DNA of 64,000 nucleotides from CAKRJP01 sp963597615 (lineage in GTDB: Bacteria > Bacillota > Clostridia > Lachnospirales > Lachnospiraceae). The translations under genes were made by a program, and so were the position numbers. The stretch lies in the NCBI GenBank assembly GCA_963597615.1, contig CAVBQS010000026.1, forward strand, positions 1-64,000, given 5' to 3'. Positions 52,204-60,819 of this stretch are shown here, piece after piece. The notes under the pieces are model-generated. The model saw only the letters and a list, made by a program, of their open reading frames with translations, was not told where the DNA came from and searched no databases. Numbering within the stretch: the stretch's first letter is position 1; the number at the start of each line of letters is the position of its first letter.

Positions 52204-53229
52204 TTAGCAGATCTCGCAGATCCATCCTTCTGGTGCTTCAATGTGTCCCATCTGAATACCTGTAAGTGTATCGTATAACTTCTTAGTTACAGGTCCCATC
52301 TCATCCATTCCTGAAGGCATGCAGATTTCATTTCCGTGATCTACAATCTTTCCTACCGGTGAAATAACTGCTGCCGTTCCGCAAAGTCCACACTCTGCAA
52401 ACTCTTTCACTTCATCAAAGAATACTTCTCTTTCTTCTACTTCCATTCCAAGATAGTGTTCTGCTACATATACAATAGAACGTCTTGTGATAGAAGGTAA
52501 AATTGTGCTAGACTTCGGTGTTACAAGCTTGCCATCCTTTGTAATAAAGATGAAGTTAGCTCCACCGGTCTCCTCTACCTTTGTTCTGGTAGCTGCATCT
52601 AAGTACATATTCTCATCATATCCCTGCTTGTGAGCATCTACAATAGCATGTAAACTCATGGCATAGTTAAGTCCAGCCTTAACGTGTCCTGTTCCATGCG
52701 GAGCTGCACGGTCGAAGTCACATACACGAATGGTAATTGGCTTAGCGCCGCCCTTAAAGTATGGTCCAACCGGAGTTGTAAATACACGGAACTGATACTC
52801 ATTTGCCGGCTTTACTCCGATAATTGCATCTGATCCAAACATAAATGGACGAATATAAAGAGAAGCTCCTGATCCGTAAGGTGGAACGTAAGCTGCATTC
52901 GCTTTTACAACCTCACGTACTGCTTCTACGAAACGCTCCTCTGGGAAAGCCGGCATCTCCAAACGCTTAGCAGAATCTGCCATACGAGCTGCGTTTAAGT
53001 CCGGGCGAAATACAACAATTTTCCCCTGCTCTGTTGTGTAAGCCTTCATTCCTTCAAAACATGTCTGAGCATACTGAAGCACACATGCACACTCGCTCAT
53101 GGTAATTGTATCGTCCTCTGTAAGAGTTCCCGCGTCCCACTTACCATCTTTAAAATTAGACACATATCTTTTATCTGTCTTCATATAACCAAATCCAATG
53201 TTGCTCCAATCAATGTTCTTCTTTTCCAT
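52204..53229 (-). CDS. ilvE: Branched-chain amino acid aminotransferase
   Basis: Last step of Leu, Ile and Val synthesis. 341 residues, fold-type IV PLP enzyme with the PLP Lys in HVKAGLNYAMSLHA near 195 and GTAAVISPVG near 305. ATG at 53229 follows GGAGG at eight bases; an upstream ATG (53244) overlaps that GGAGG. Own promoter TTGAAT-N17-TATAAT at 53296-53324, between ilvN and ilvE. Confidence 0.95.
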   Translation of the reverse strand: MEKKNIDWSNIGFGYMKTDKRYVSNFKDGKWDAGTLTEDDTITMSECACVLQYAQTCFEGMKAYTTEQGKIVVFRPDLNAARMADSAKRLEMPAFPEERFVEAVREVVKANAAYVPPYGSGASLYIRPFMFGSDAIIGVKPANEYQFRVFTTPVGPYFKGGAKPITIRVCDFDRAAPHGTGHVKAGLNYAMSLHAIVDAHKQGYDENMYLDAATRTKVEETGGANFIFITKDGKLVTPKSSTILPSITRRSIVYVAEHYLGMEVEEREVFFDEVKEFAECGLCGTAAVISPVGKIVDHGNEICMPSGMDEMGPVTKKLYDTLTGIQMGHIEAPEGWICEIC

Positions 53230-53295
53230 TGATATATCCTCCATTCCATAGATGTTTTTATCTCAAGTTTATTTCTTGATCCCTAATCTTGTTCC

Positions 53296-53335
53296 ATTAT
53301 AATACTGTGGTTTTCAAAATTCAAGAGTGCACTCT
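53296..53335 (-). promoter_or_regulatory. ilvE promoter with adjacent 12-bp palindrome
   Basis: TTGAAT (53324-53319), 17-base spacer, TATAAT (53301-53296). The palindrome AGAGTGCACTCT (53324-53335) lies just upstream of the -35 and might be the ilvN terminator or an operator; undecided. Confidence 0.6.
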
Positions 53336-53339
53336 GTTT

Positions 53340-53843
53340 TTATCGTTCCATCATACTAATAGATTCGATTCCAACACTTCCTCCACGAACTACTTCAATA
53401 TTTTTAAATTCTTCTTTCATAAGCTTCACCACTGCATCATTCTTTGTTGCAGTCTGAACAAATTCCATAAGGATACTGTCTTTTCCGTAATCGATGACCT
53501 TTGCTTTAAAGGTGGTAGCTATTTGAAAAAGCTCTGCCTTATCATCCTTAGAGCAGTCTCTGATCTTGATATACATGATTTCTTTCATTCTGACAAAAAC
53601 ATCTGTAAAATCAATAACCTTAATAACTTCCACCAAACGGTTTAGCTGCTTTTTAATCTGCTCAAAGGTCTCATCGTCACTTACTGTAGCAATGGTCATT
53701 CTAGATACCGTAGGATCCTCTGTGGTACCTACTGTAAGACTGTCTAAGTTATAGGATTTTCCTGAAAATAATCCTGAAATTTTTGATAATACGCCTACCT
53801 GGTTTTCTACATATAAGGAAATCCATCTTTTTTTCATTTTCAT
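53340..53843 (-). CDS. ilvN: Acetolactate synthase small subunit
   Basis: Regulatory subunit for acetolactate synthase, with an N-terminal ACT domain (RWISLYVENQVGVLSKISGLFSGKSYNLDSLTVG) that usually binds valine. 167 residues, normal. Start at 53843 follows AGGTGA with a spacing of about five; an upstream ATG (53879) overlaps the ilvB end. It follows ilvB by 29 bases. Confidence 0.93.
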   Translation of the reverse strand: MKMKKRWISLYVENQVGVLSKISGLFSGKSYNLDSLTVGTTEDPTVSRMTIATVSDDETFEQIKKQLNRLVEVIKVIDFTDVFVRMKEIMYIKIRDCSKDDKAELFQIATTFKAKVIDYGKDSILMEFVQTATKNDAVVKLMKEEFKNIEVVRGGSVGIESISMMER

Positions 53844-53872
53844 ATTGTCACCTAACTTTCTAAGTTTCCACT

Positions 53873-55594
53873 TTAGCAATCCATAATCAGTTCTTCTAAG
53901 GTTCCGTTTGGTTTTACCATTGGATATACCAAATCCTCTGGATCAATATCAAACTCAATAATATAAGGTGTCTTTTTACTCTTCATGGCCTCTCTGAAAG
54001 CCGGCTCAATCTCTTCCTTCTTTGTTACATGAATGCCCTTAGCCCCGTAAGCTTCTGCCAGTTTTTGGAAGTGTGGAGTATATTCCGGACACTCTACCTC
54101 TCCGCATTTTCCCCTGCAGGCTGCTCCAGACCGAAGGCAGGTCATAGAATATCTCTTTCCATAGAAAAGCTTCTGCCACTGACGAACCATACCCAGATTA
54201 TTATTATTGAAAATACAACTGATAATTGGAAGTTCCTCCAATACGGCTGTGGCAATTTCCTGAGAATTCATCTGGAAGCCCCCGTCTCCGGAAATGGAAA
54301 TTACGGGCACATCTGGGTTTCCAATCTTGGCTCCAATGGCTCCCGGCAGTCCATAGCCCATAGTTCCAAGACCTCCGGACATAAGGAGCTTTTTCTTTTC
54401 TGTAATCTCCGCAAATTGTGCGGTAAACATCTGGTGCTGTCCAACGTCCGTTACAATAATGGCCTCGTCAAAGATTTCATTAATAGCATTTATAACATCC
54501 TGAGGTGTCATAATCGGCTTTTTCTTCATCTGTAATGGGTGTTCCTTGCCCCACTCATGAATTTTTTCCACCCACTGCTCAGTCTTACAAGGCTCCACAT
54601 ATTCCAGCATTTTTTCGATAGCATCCTTGGCATCTGCAACGATGGGAACATCTACCTGTACATTCTTAGAAATCGCTGCAGTATCAATATCAATGTGAAC
54701 GATCTTTGCATTTGGTGCAAAGGAATGAAGCTTTCCGGTAATTCTATCATTAAATCTGGTTCCGATGGAGAATAAGAGGTCGCATTCTGTTACCGCCATA
54801 TTGCAGGCATAAGCCCCATGCATTCCAAGATTACCAATATAGAGGGGATGCTTGGTAGAAATTGCTCCCCGGCCCATTACGGTAGTTACTACCGGAACTT
54901 GAGTTTTATTTACCAACTCTGTAAATGCAGCATTTGCATGAGAAATGTTAACTCCTCCACCTACTAAGAACAAAGGCTTCCTAGCAGTAGATAACATTTT
55001 AATAGCACGCTTTAGCTGACCTACATGGGCAGAGTGATTGGGCTTATAGCCACGAATATTGACAGTTTCCGGATAGTCTGCGCTTCCCAGTTCTCCCATA
55101 ACATCTTTTGGCAGGTCAATAAGTACCGGCCCCGGTCTTCCTGTTCTTGCAATATAAAAGGCCTCTTTAATGATTTTTCCTAAATCTTCACGATTTCGCA
55201 CGGTAACTCCGTACTTGGTAATACTTCGTGTGATTCCTACAATATCTACCTCCTGAAAGGCATCATTTCCAATCAAGTGTCTTGCCACCTGTCCGGTGAA
55301 GCATACCAAAGGTACGCTGTCGTAATAAGCAGTTGCCAGTCCTGTTACCAGGTTGGTAGCTCCAGGTCCGCTAGTTACAAGACATACTCCAACCTTTCCT
55401 GTAGAACGGGCATAAGCATCTGCCTCATGTACCAGTGCCACCTCCTGTCTTGGAAGAATTACCTTTGTATAATCCTGCTTATAAAGCTCATCACTGATAT
55501 CAATGGTGCAGGCTCCCGGATATCCAAAGAGTGTATCTACTTGCTCTTCTCTTAAAGCCTTTACCAATAATTTGTTACCGCTGATTTTCTTCAT
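53873..55594 (-). CDS. ilvB: Acetolactate synthase large subunit with Cys-rich insertion
   Basis: TPP enzyme that condenses pyruvate with itself or 2-oxobutyrate. 573 residues with the TPP-binding GDGGFQMNSQEIATA (near 445) and N-terminal GYPGACTIDI carrying the catalytic Glu in PRQEVALVHEADAYA (Glu50). Near the C-terminal lid is an insertion with four Cys (486, 493, 497, 502) with the spacing C-x6-C-x3-C-x4-C, just ahead of PEYTPHFQKLAEAYGA. I recall comparable inserts in some clostridial enzymes. It follows a valine T-box. Confidence 0.95.
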   Translation of the reverse strand: MKKISGNKLLVKALREEQVDTLFGYPGACTIDISDELYKQDYTKVILPRQEVALVHEADAYARSTGKVGVCLVTSGPGATNLVTGLATAYYDSVPLVCFTGQVARHLIGNDAFQEVDIVGITRSITKYGVTVRNREDLGKIIKEAFYIARTGRPGPVLIDLPKDVMGELGSADYPETVNIRGYKPNHSAHVGQLKRAIKMLSTARKPLFLVGGGVNISHANAAFTELVNKTQVPVVTTVMGRGAISTKHPLYIGNLGMHGAYACNMAVTECDLLFSIGTRFNDRITGKLHSFAPNAKIVHIDIDTAAISKNVQVDVPIVADAKDAIEKMLEYVEPCKTEQWVEKIHEWGKEHPLQMKKKPIMTPQDVINAINEIFDEAIIVTDVGQHQMFTAQFAEITEKKKLLMSGGLGTMGYGLPGAIGAKIGNPDVPVISISGDGGFQMNSQEIATAVLEELPIISCIFNNNNLGMVRQWQKLFYGKRYSMTCLRSGAACRGKCGEVECPEYTPHFQKLAEAYGAKGIHVTKKEEIEPAFREAMKSKKTPYIIEFDIDPEDLVYPMVKPNGTLEELIMDC

Positions 55595-55631
55595 AAATAA
55601 CCTCCTTTAAGCCTCTCTCTCTCATAAAAAG

Positions 55632-55930
55632 CGCCCTAAGCTTTATATAGCTTAGGGCGAATATTACATCCGTGTTACCACCTAAATTCAGAGCCGCGCT
55701 CTGCACTCTGCCAATACGGGATTCTCCTTGAATTCGATCATCCGATATCGCTTCCCTGTAACGTAGGAAAAACGTTGAAGTCTACTAAAATTGTCATCTA
55801 AAACAATTCTTTCGGTTCACTGCTCAGAGGCTACTTCCATAAGTCCTTCACGAAGATTTCCACCAACCATCTTCTCTCTAGGCTTTATAATACCTATGTA
55901 CTCCTCCTCGTCCATGCATTTGTCAAACGA
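55632..55930 (-). ncRNA. T-box riboswitch, valine-specific, upstream of ilvBN
   Basis: Core T-box GGTGGTAACACGG (55682-55670) followed by a 10-bp terminator (55632-55641 with 55650-55659) and a U-run. In stem I, basal GAGG/CCTC pairing encloses AGTA on the 5' side, and GAA then GTA (55834-55832) and a G on the 3' side. GTA codes valine, so uncharged tRNA-Val(TAC) should induce ilvBN. The same arrangement gives TGG in the tryptophan leader, which supports the reading. Confidence 0.9.
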
Positions 55931-55938
55931 TTTTCTCC

Positions 55939-55968
55939 ATTATAACTTTTCTATTTAGAGGCTGTCAA
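55939..55968 (-). promoter_or_regulatory. Promoter of the ilvBN T-box transcript
   Basis: TTGACA (55968-55963), 18-base spacer, TATAAT (55944-55939), consensus quality. Confidence 0.85.
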
Positions 55969-56005
55969 CCATTTCTCTAGAATCTTGTTCAGAATCTTCT
56001 TACGA

Positions 56006-56497
56006 TTATTTTACCCGCTCATAAATTGTAAAATAATACTCCAGATCAAAATAGGTCTGCTCCTCTGTCGTTTTCGTCATCTCCCAGTGAGGATCTTCAT
56101 CCAAATTCGGGAAATGGGTATCTGCCACATATTCATGGTCAATCTTTGTAACATAGGCCTTATCACAGTAAGGAAGGAGTTGCCTGTAAATACTCTCCCC
56201 TCCAATTACAAAAACATCCTCAGAAGGAAACTTCTTAAGTTCTGTCAGCATTTCTTCCAAAGAGTGCACCACAGTGGCTCCACTGACCTGATAATTTGTG
56301 TCTGTGGTTAATACTATGTTCTCTCTCTTCTTTAGGGGTTGGCCTCCCGGGAAACTTTCTAAGGTTTTTCTTCCCATGGCTACCACCTTGCCTGTGGTAT
56401 GCTCTCTAAAAAATTTCATATCCTGAGGAATGCTTACCAAAAGCTTATTTCCATTTCCAATTCCCCAGTTTTTATCAACTGCTACAATAATATTCAT
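56006..56497 (-). CDS. folA: Dihydrofolate reductase
   Basis: 163 residues. Regenerates tetrahydrofolate from the dihydrofolate made by the neighbouring ThyA. Typical N terminus IIVAVDKNWGIGNGN, substrate helix with Asp in SIPQDMKFFREHT (near 25), NADPH segment VVAMGRKTLESFPG and VFVIGGESIYRQLL. Follows thyA by 35 bases, so both form an operon. Confidence 0.95.
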   Translation of the reverse strand: MNIIVAVDKNWGIGNGNKLLVSIPQDMKFFREHTTGKVVAMGRKTLESFPGGQPLKKRENIVLTTDTNYQVSGATVVHSLEEMLTELKKFPSEDVFVIGGESIYRQLLPYCDKAYVTKIDHEYVADTHFPNLDEDPHWEMTKTTEEQTYFDLEYYFTIYERVK

Positions 56498-56532
56498 CTA
56501 CAACTTCTCCTTCTTGAAACAAGCAATCTGTC

Positions 56533-57381
56533 TTATATTGCCACCGGTATATTTTTAATCTGTTCATGGGTTTCATAATCAATCAGCTTTACATCGTCTG
56601 TAGTAAAATCATAGAAATCTTTAATCTCCGGATTTAGCCAGAATTTCGGTGCCGGGTAAGGTTCTCTTTGGATTAATTCTTCCACCAGCGGAACATGTTT
56701 ATCATAAATATGGGCATCTGCAATCACATGTACCAACTCTCCCACTTCCATATCGCATACCTGGGCTAACATATGAAGAAGAACTGCATACTGGCATACG
56801 TTCCAATTGTTAGCTGTAAGCACGTCATTGGATCTTTGATTTAAGACTCCATTTAGAGTCAGTTTCTCATGGCCCTCTTTCTTGGTAACATTAAAGGTCA
56901 TGCTGTATGCACAAGGGTAGAGGTTCATCTCATGAAGGTCTTGGTGAACGTAAATATTGGTCATGATTCTACGGCTATAGGGATTATTTTTCAAATCATA
57001 AATCACCCGGTCCACCTGATCAAACATTCCCTCTTTGTATTGGTGCTTCACTCCTAACTGATAGCCATAGGCTTTTCCAATGGATCCTTCTTCATCTGCC
57101 CAACTATCCCAAATATGACTTTTTAAATCATGAATATTATTGGACTTCTTCTGCCAAATCCACAAAAGCTCATCGGTGCAGCTTTTAATGGCAGTTCTCC
57201 TAAGGGTCAGTGCCGGAAATTCCTTAGACAGGTCATAGCGGTTCACTACTCCAAATTTCTTAATGGTATAAGCCTTGCTTCCATCCTCCCACACCGGACG
57301 TACCTTTTCCCCACTGGTATCGGTACCATTATCGATAATATCTCGGCACATATTTATAAATACTGTGTCTGCGTAACTCAT
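56533..57381 (-). CDS. thyA: Thymidylate synthase
   Basis: Methylates dUMP with methylene-THF. 282 residues. Catalytic Cys157 is in LYPCAYSMTFNV, where the His usually seen after this Cys is Ala; the conserved SRRIM, NQRSNDVLTANNWNV and DAHIYDKH segments are present. I recall this PCAYS form from other clostridia, so it is probably a divergent subfamily and not a loss of function. Followed by folA. Confidence 0.93.
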   Translation of the reverse strand: MSYADTVFINMCRDIIDNGTDTSGEKVRPVWEDGSKAYTIKKFGVVNRYDLSKEFPALTLRRTAIKSCTDELLWIWQKKSNNIHDLKSHIWDSWADEEGSIGKAYGYQLGVKHQYKEGMFDQVDRVIYDLKNNPYSRRIMTNIYVHQDLHEMNLYPCAYSMTFNVTKKEGHEKLTLNGVLNQRSNDVLTANNWNVCQYAVLLHMLAQVCDMEVGELVHVIADAHIYDKHVPLVEELIQREPYPAPKFWLNPEIKDFYDFTTDDVKLIDYETHEQIKNIPVAI

Positions 57382-57511
57382 CTTCCTTGCTCCTCGTATT
57401 AATTTGATTAAAAATTAGCTCTAGTATAAATTTTTCTATGGAAATTGTCAATAAAACCGCTCCAGTACAAAGCATCGCATGCTATCCAAAAAACACTGAT
57501 TTTTCATATTG

Positions 57512-57541
57512 AAAAAGCCCTCCCCAAATGGGAAGGACTTT
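57512..57541 (-). terminator. Terminator after the DUF2325 gene
   Basis: On the minus strand AAAGTCCTTCCC pairs with GGGAGGGCTTT with one wobble and one bulged base, then a T-run. It separates the DUF3793 unit from thyA. Confidence 0.75.
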
Positions 57542-57568
57542 CACGAAAAGGTTAAAGGATTATGTAAA

Positions 57569-57853
57569 TTATGACTGACAACACGTTGCCAACATAGTGT
57601 CCAGTGCACTTGCACTGCTTGTATGAGAACGCTCTACACGAATATTGTAACGTTGAGCTTCTTTTAGGGCACAATGTACCATTTTGTGCGCTACGGTGGA
57701 TGTGAAAAGGATAATCAGATCTGGCTGTCCAATCTGGGTCTTAAGATTCCCAGACATTCTTGTAAAGACTTTTGCCTTGCATTTATGCTTCTTGCAAATC
57801 TGCTTATACTGCTGCTCCATCCTTTCGTTTCCGCCTATTATTACAATACTCAT
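57569..57853 (-). CDS. DUF2325 domain protein
   Basis: 94 residues, PF10087. Begins SIVIIGGNERMEQQYKQICKKHKCK, a Rossmann-like start, with Cys residues in KKHKC, VHCALKE and ATCCQ that could bind metal. No function is established. It is the third gene of DUF3793-flavodoxin-DUF2325, 76 bases after the flavodoxin stop. A hairpin GCCTC/GAGGC lies in the gap. Confidence 0.82.
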   Translation of the reverse strand: MSIVIIGGNERMEQQYKQICKKHKCKAKVFTRMSGNLKTQIGQPDLIILFTSTVAHKMVHCALKEAQRYNIRVERSHTSSASALDTMLATCCQS

Positions 57854-57929
57854 ATAAAACCGTCCTTTCTAGATCTGTAGGCCTCCTAACTTTCAGAGGC
57901 TTTGCCTTAAATGGGCCTTTACACAGCCT

Positions 57930-58352
57930 TTATACCAGGGCTTTTGCCGCTGCCTTTAAGGCCTCTAAAGCTTCATCGTCTGGGTAATCATTTGCAATAA
58001 TACCCTCTTCTTCAACTAAAACTGCTCCCGCCTCTTTCATGCGGTCCGCCCAGTTTCTCATCCATTCTCCATCGCCCCATCCATAGGATCCAAAGAGAAG
58101 GATTTTCTTTCCAGAAACTTTACCTTCCAGTTCTTCTACAAAAGGCTCCATCTCACTTTCTTCTAATACTTCTGCTCCCATGGCAGGACATCCTAATGCA
58201 AAAGCTGCTTCACTTGCCAAGGCATCTACACTTGCCTGATCTACAGTAAGAAGATTTACCTCTCCGCCTGCAGCTGTAATTCCCTCAGCTACTGCATTTG
58301 CCATTGCTTCTGTATTTCCTGATCCACTCCAATAAACTACTGATACACTCAT
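57930..58352 (-). CDS. Flavodoxin
   Basis: 140-residue FMN electron carrier. FMN phosphate loop SGSGNTEAMANAV at 9-21, and YGWGDGEWMRNW with the stacking aromatic near 95. The fold is normal length, rich in Ala and Glu. It can replace ferredoxin when iron is scarce. AGGAGG-type site before ATG. It is 21 bases after the DUF3793 gene and downstream of the iron-type promoter. Confidence 0.93.
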   Translation of the reverse strand: MSVSVVYWSGSGNTEAMANAVAEGITAAGGEVNLLTVDQASVDALASEAAFALGCPAMGAEVLEESEMEPFVEELEGKVSGKKILLFGSYGWGDGEWMRNWADRMKEAGAVLVEEEGIIANDYPDDEALEALKAAAKALV

Positions 58353-58373
58353 GGTTAAATCCTCCTGTTTTTA

Positions 58374-58961
58374 TTAAGCAGCTATTTCCTGCAAGGTCTT
58401 ACCCTGAAGAAACTCCTGTACAGCATCATCAATGGCCTCATCGTAAGCTGCGAAAGTATTCTTGGCCACGTCTGGATGGTTGTAAACCTTCCAGTAACCT
58501 ACAAATAAAGGTTCTTTCGTGTCACCCTTAATAAAACACTTCACATCATCAATGGGATAATCAAGAACAGCTCCAATCTCATGGGGGAAACAAATGTCCT
58601 TATGAGAGAACTCCTCCACCCTACGCTTTAAATGTTCGATAGTTTCTTTCACGTTCAAAGATTCATACCCAAAGGCTCTTAAAAATTCCTGTACCTCCTG
58701 CTTTTGTAAATGTTTCTCCATAGTCTCGTCTCTATAAAAAAGCACAAGACATTTTCTCTTAGATGTGGTAAGTATCTCATAGGAAATATCCGTTCCCCGA
58801 AAAAGCTCCGAAAGGATTTCTTTTCCATCCTCCTCAATATTAAGGATACAGGAAACCTTAATTCCTTTTATGAAAGGCGCACACTGTGAAATAAGCTGAA
58901 ACTGAAGTTTTCTCTTTAAATCTCCCTTTGAAAGCATTTCACGCACTAATTCTAACGACAT
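58374..58961 (-). CDS. DUF3793 family protein
   Basis: 195 residues. Contains PFIKGIKVSCILNIE near 28-42 and CLVLFYRDETMEKHL, with HEIGAVLDYPIDDVKCFIKG near 125-145 that is typical of DUF3793. No known function. It heads the operon and lies under a promoter overlapped by a Fur-box-like and a DtxR-like site, so an iron-related role is inferred. Confidence 0.8.
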   Translation of the reverse strand: MSLELVREMLSKGDLKRKLQFQLISQCAPFIKGIKVSCILNIEEDGKEILSELFRGTDISYEILTTSKRKCLVLFYRDETMEKHLQKQEVQEFLRAFGYESLNVKETIEHLKRRVEEFSHKDICFPHEIGAVLDYPIDDVKCFIKGDTKEPLFVGYWKVYNHPDVAKNTFAAYDEAIDDAVQEFLQGKTLQEIAA

Positions 58962-58987
58962 ACTTCTTCCTCATTACTAGGTTTATT

Positions 58988-59002
58988 TGATTATGATTAT
59001 CA
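58988..59002. promoter_or_regulatory. Fur-box-like operator
   Basis: TGATTATGATTATCA is a 7-1-7 match to TGATAATNATTATCA with one mismatch. It lies between the predicted -10 (59015-59020) and the DUF3793 start codon, where a bound Fur dimer would block transcription. Confidence 0.65.
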
Positions 59003-59014
59003 TTTACATTTAGT

Positions 59015-59043
59015 ATATTAGCATAGGCTAACTCATAATGCAA
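59015..59043 (-). promoter_or_regulatory. Promoter of the DUF3793 unit with DtxR-like inverted repeat
   Basis: TTGCAT (59043-59038), 17-base spacer, TAATAT (59020-59015). The spacer and -10 contain the inverted repeat TTAGC-ATAG-GCTAA (59018-59031). Read as minus strand around GTTAGCCTATGCTAA it matches the IdeR/DtxR consensus core at 14 of 19 positions by my alignment. Confidence 0.55.
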
Positions 59044-59082
59044 GAACTTTTTTGCAAGTTGTCCTTTTCTTTTAAAAAGCGA

Positions 59083-59124
59083 AATTCCCCTGTCTTATTC
59101 CAATCGGAACAAAACAGGGGAATT
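59083..59124 (-). terminator. Terminator after the GH43 gene
   Basis: AATTCCCCTGT (59083-59093) pairs with ACAGGGGAATT (59114-59124); T-rich stretch follows on the minus strand with a short delay. Confidence 0.8.
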
Positions 59125-59141
59125 ATTAATTTTCAAATGAC

Positions 59142-60791
59142 CTAATTTTTAGGAATTCCTTTTTCTTCATCTGCCTCGTATTGAAAGAAATCGAAGTCTG
59201 CATAGTGCCTATGCAGCACTCGGTCTGCACAGGTAAGTCCTACAAAGGTTCCTGTAAATTCTCCGTATTTACAATATTCATCAGAAAATTTTGTGGTGTC
59301 AAAAGTTTTTCCAATCTTTGTATAGTTTTCTCCATCATAGCTCCACTGAAACCAGGTTTGCCTTCCCTCTATATTTAATCGAAAATAAATTGGCACGTCA
59401 TCTACTGCTACTCTTGTGTCCAGATATTCTGTCCTCTCTCCATTTTCCAATTGAATAATGGAAATAGCACTTTGCCCTAAAGTCTGGCTATAGTATTTTC
59501 TAAGATTAATATAGTTCATATTATCATAGTAAATAATTAGTCCGCCACTGTGCTGGTATACTTCCGGCACAAACTCCATTTTCGTTGTAATGGTGGCATA
59601 TACACTAGTAAGCTTCCTGGCCAAAATACTAACCTGGTTTAAAGAGGTTCTTGACTCTTGGCCTCTGATTCTTACATATCCCGGCCGGGCTTTTACATCT
59701 GCAAAACTTTGAGGCATGATCCTTGGGGCATAATACCAATTTCCTAAAGTATCACTGTCAAAATCGTCAAAATCTGGGATCTGAGGCATGGGATATTCCG
59801 GCAGCTTACTTTCCTCCACATACTCCTTTGCCAGATTGTCATCATCGTACATTCGAAGCCAGCCATCTTCTGTCCATTTCATTTTCTGAATGGCAGTCTC
59901 CCGTCCTAAGGTGCAGCGAAGTTCTGGAGCAAAGGGTCTGGAACACAAATGTACCAGATAAACTTCTCCTAAGCTAGTCTCTACGTAACTTCCATGTCCG
60001 GATTTTTGAAGGACACTGTCCGGGTTATAGTATTTTGGTTTTAAATGGTCTGGATCATGGCGCTCATTGGATTCTCCCGGCACGCTAGTTACAATGGGAT
60101 TTGTAGGATCTCCTTCATAGGGGCCCCATACATTTTTAGACCTACCCATGGTAACGCAATGGTTGTAACCTGTTCCACCCTCTGCACACATAATATAGTA
60201 GTAACCATTTCTCTTTGTAAGATGGGGTGCCTCAATACAGCCTCTGTCTGTGCCGCCTCTCCAAATTCGTTTTGGATATCCAATAACCTGCTTCTCCTTC
60301 GGTGAATATTCCACCAGACAAATGACTCCAGGCTTCTCATAGCCTTCTCTTGTTTCCCATTCCAAAGATACGATCCATTTTCTTCCGTCATCATCATGAA
60401 GAATGGAAGTGTCAAATCCAGCAGAATGCAAATATACCGGTTCACTCCATGGTCCTTTTAAGCTCTTTGCTGTAATAAGGTAGTTGTCCACATCAAAATA
60501 TCTTGCATTCATGGAATTCATTACCCCATATACTACATAAAAGAGGTCTTCTTTTTCGCAGTAGGTTAAGCAGGGGGCCCAGATTCCCTTTGCTGAGGGA
60601 AGTCTTCTTAAATCTACAATATCATCTGTTAACACATGACTGTATAACTCCCAGTTTTTCATGTCCTTAGAGTGATAAATAGGAATTCCCGGCATCCACT
60701 CAAAGGTTGACACTGCTATATAATAATCCTCTCCTTTTCTGCAAATACAAGGATCTGGATGAAATCCCTTAAAAATCGGATTATGAATCAT
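59142..60791 (-). CDS. Glycoside hydrolase family 43 beta-xylosidase-like
   Basis: 549 residues. Catalytic residues: Asp13 in HPDPCIC (general base), Asp127 in FDTSIL (pKa modulator) and Glu187 in CIEAPHL (acid). The C-terminal half is a beta-sandwich (from about 310), typical of the GH43 xylosidases acting on xylo-oligosaccharides or arabinosyl side chains. No signal peptide, so intracellular. AAGGAGGG decides ATG at 60791. Last gene of the symporter-GH5-GH43 operon, 28 bases after GH5. The exact linkage is unknown. Confidence 0.88.
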   Translation of the reverse strand: MIHNPIFKGFHPDPCICRKGEDYYIAVSTFEWMPGIPIYHSKDMKNWELYSHVLTDDIVDLRRLPSAKGIWAPCLTYCEKEDLFYVVYGVMNSMNARYFDVDNYLITAKSLKGPWSEPVYLHSAGFDTSILHDDDGRKWIVSLEWETREGYEKPGVICLVEYSPKEKQVIGYPKRIWRGGTDRGCIEAPHLTKRNGYYYIMCAEGGTGYNHCVTMGRSKNVWGPYEGDPTNPIVTSVPGESNERHDPDHLKPKYYNPDSVLQKSGHGSYVETSLGEVYLVHLCSRPFAPELRCTLGRETAIQKMKWTEDGWLRMYDDDNLAKEYVEESKLPEYPMPQIPDFDDFDSDTLGNWYYAPRIMPQSFADVKARPGYVRIRGQESRTSLNQVSILARKLTSVYATITTKMEFVPEVYQHSGGLIIYYDNMNYINLRKYYSQTLGQSAISIIQLENGERTEYLDTRVAVDDVPIYFRLNIEGRQTWFQWSYDGENYTKIGKTFDTTKFSDEYCKYGEFTGTFVGLTCADRVLHRHYADFDFFQYEADEEKGIPKN

Positions 60792-60819
60792 GGTATTTTC
60801 CCTCCTTTTTCTTAGTAAC

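Noticed and set aside
53324..53335. AGAGTGCACTCT taken as a CIRCE half
   Set aside because: Shares GAGTGC only; the 9-base arms and spacing are missing and it lies in the ilv region.
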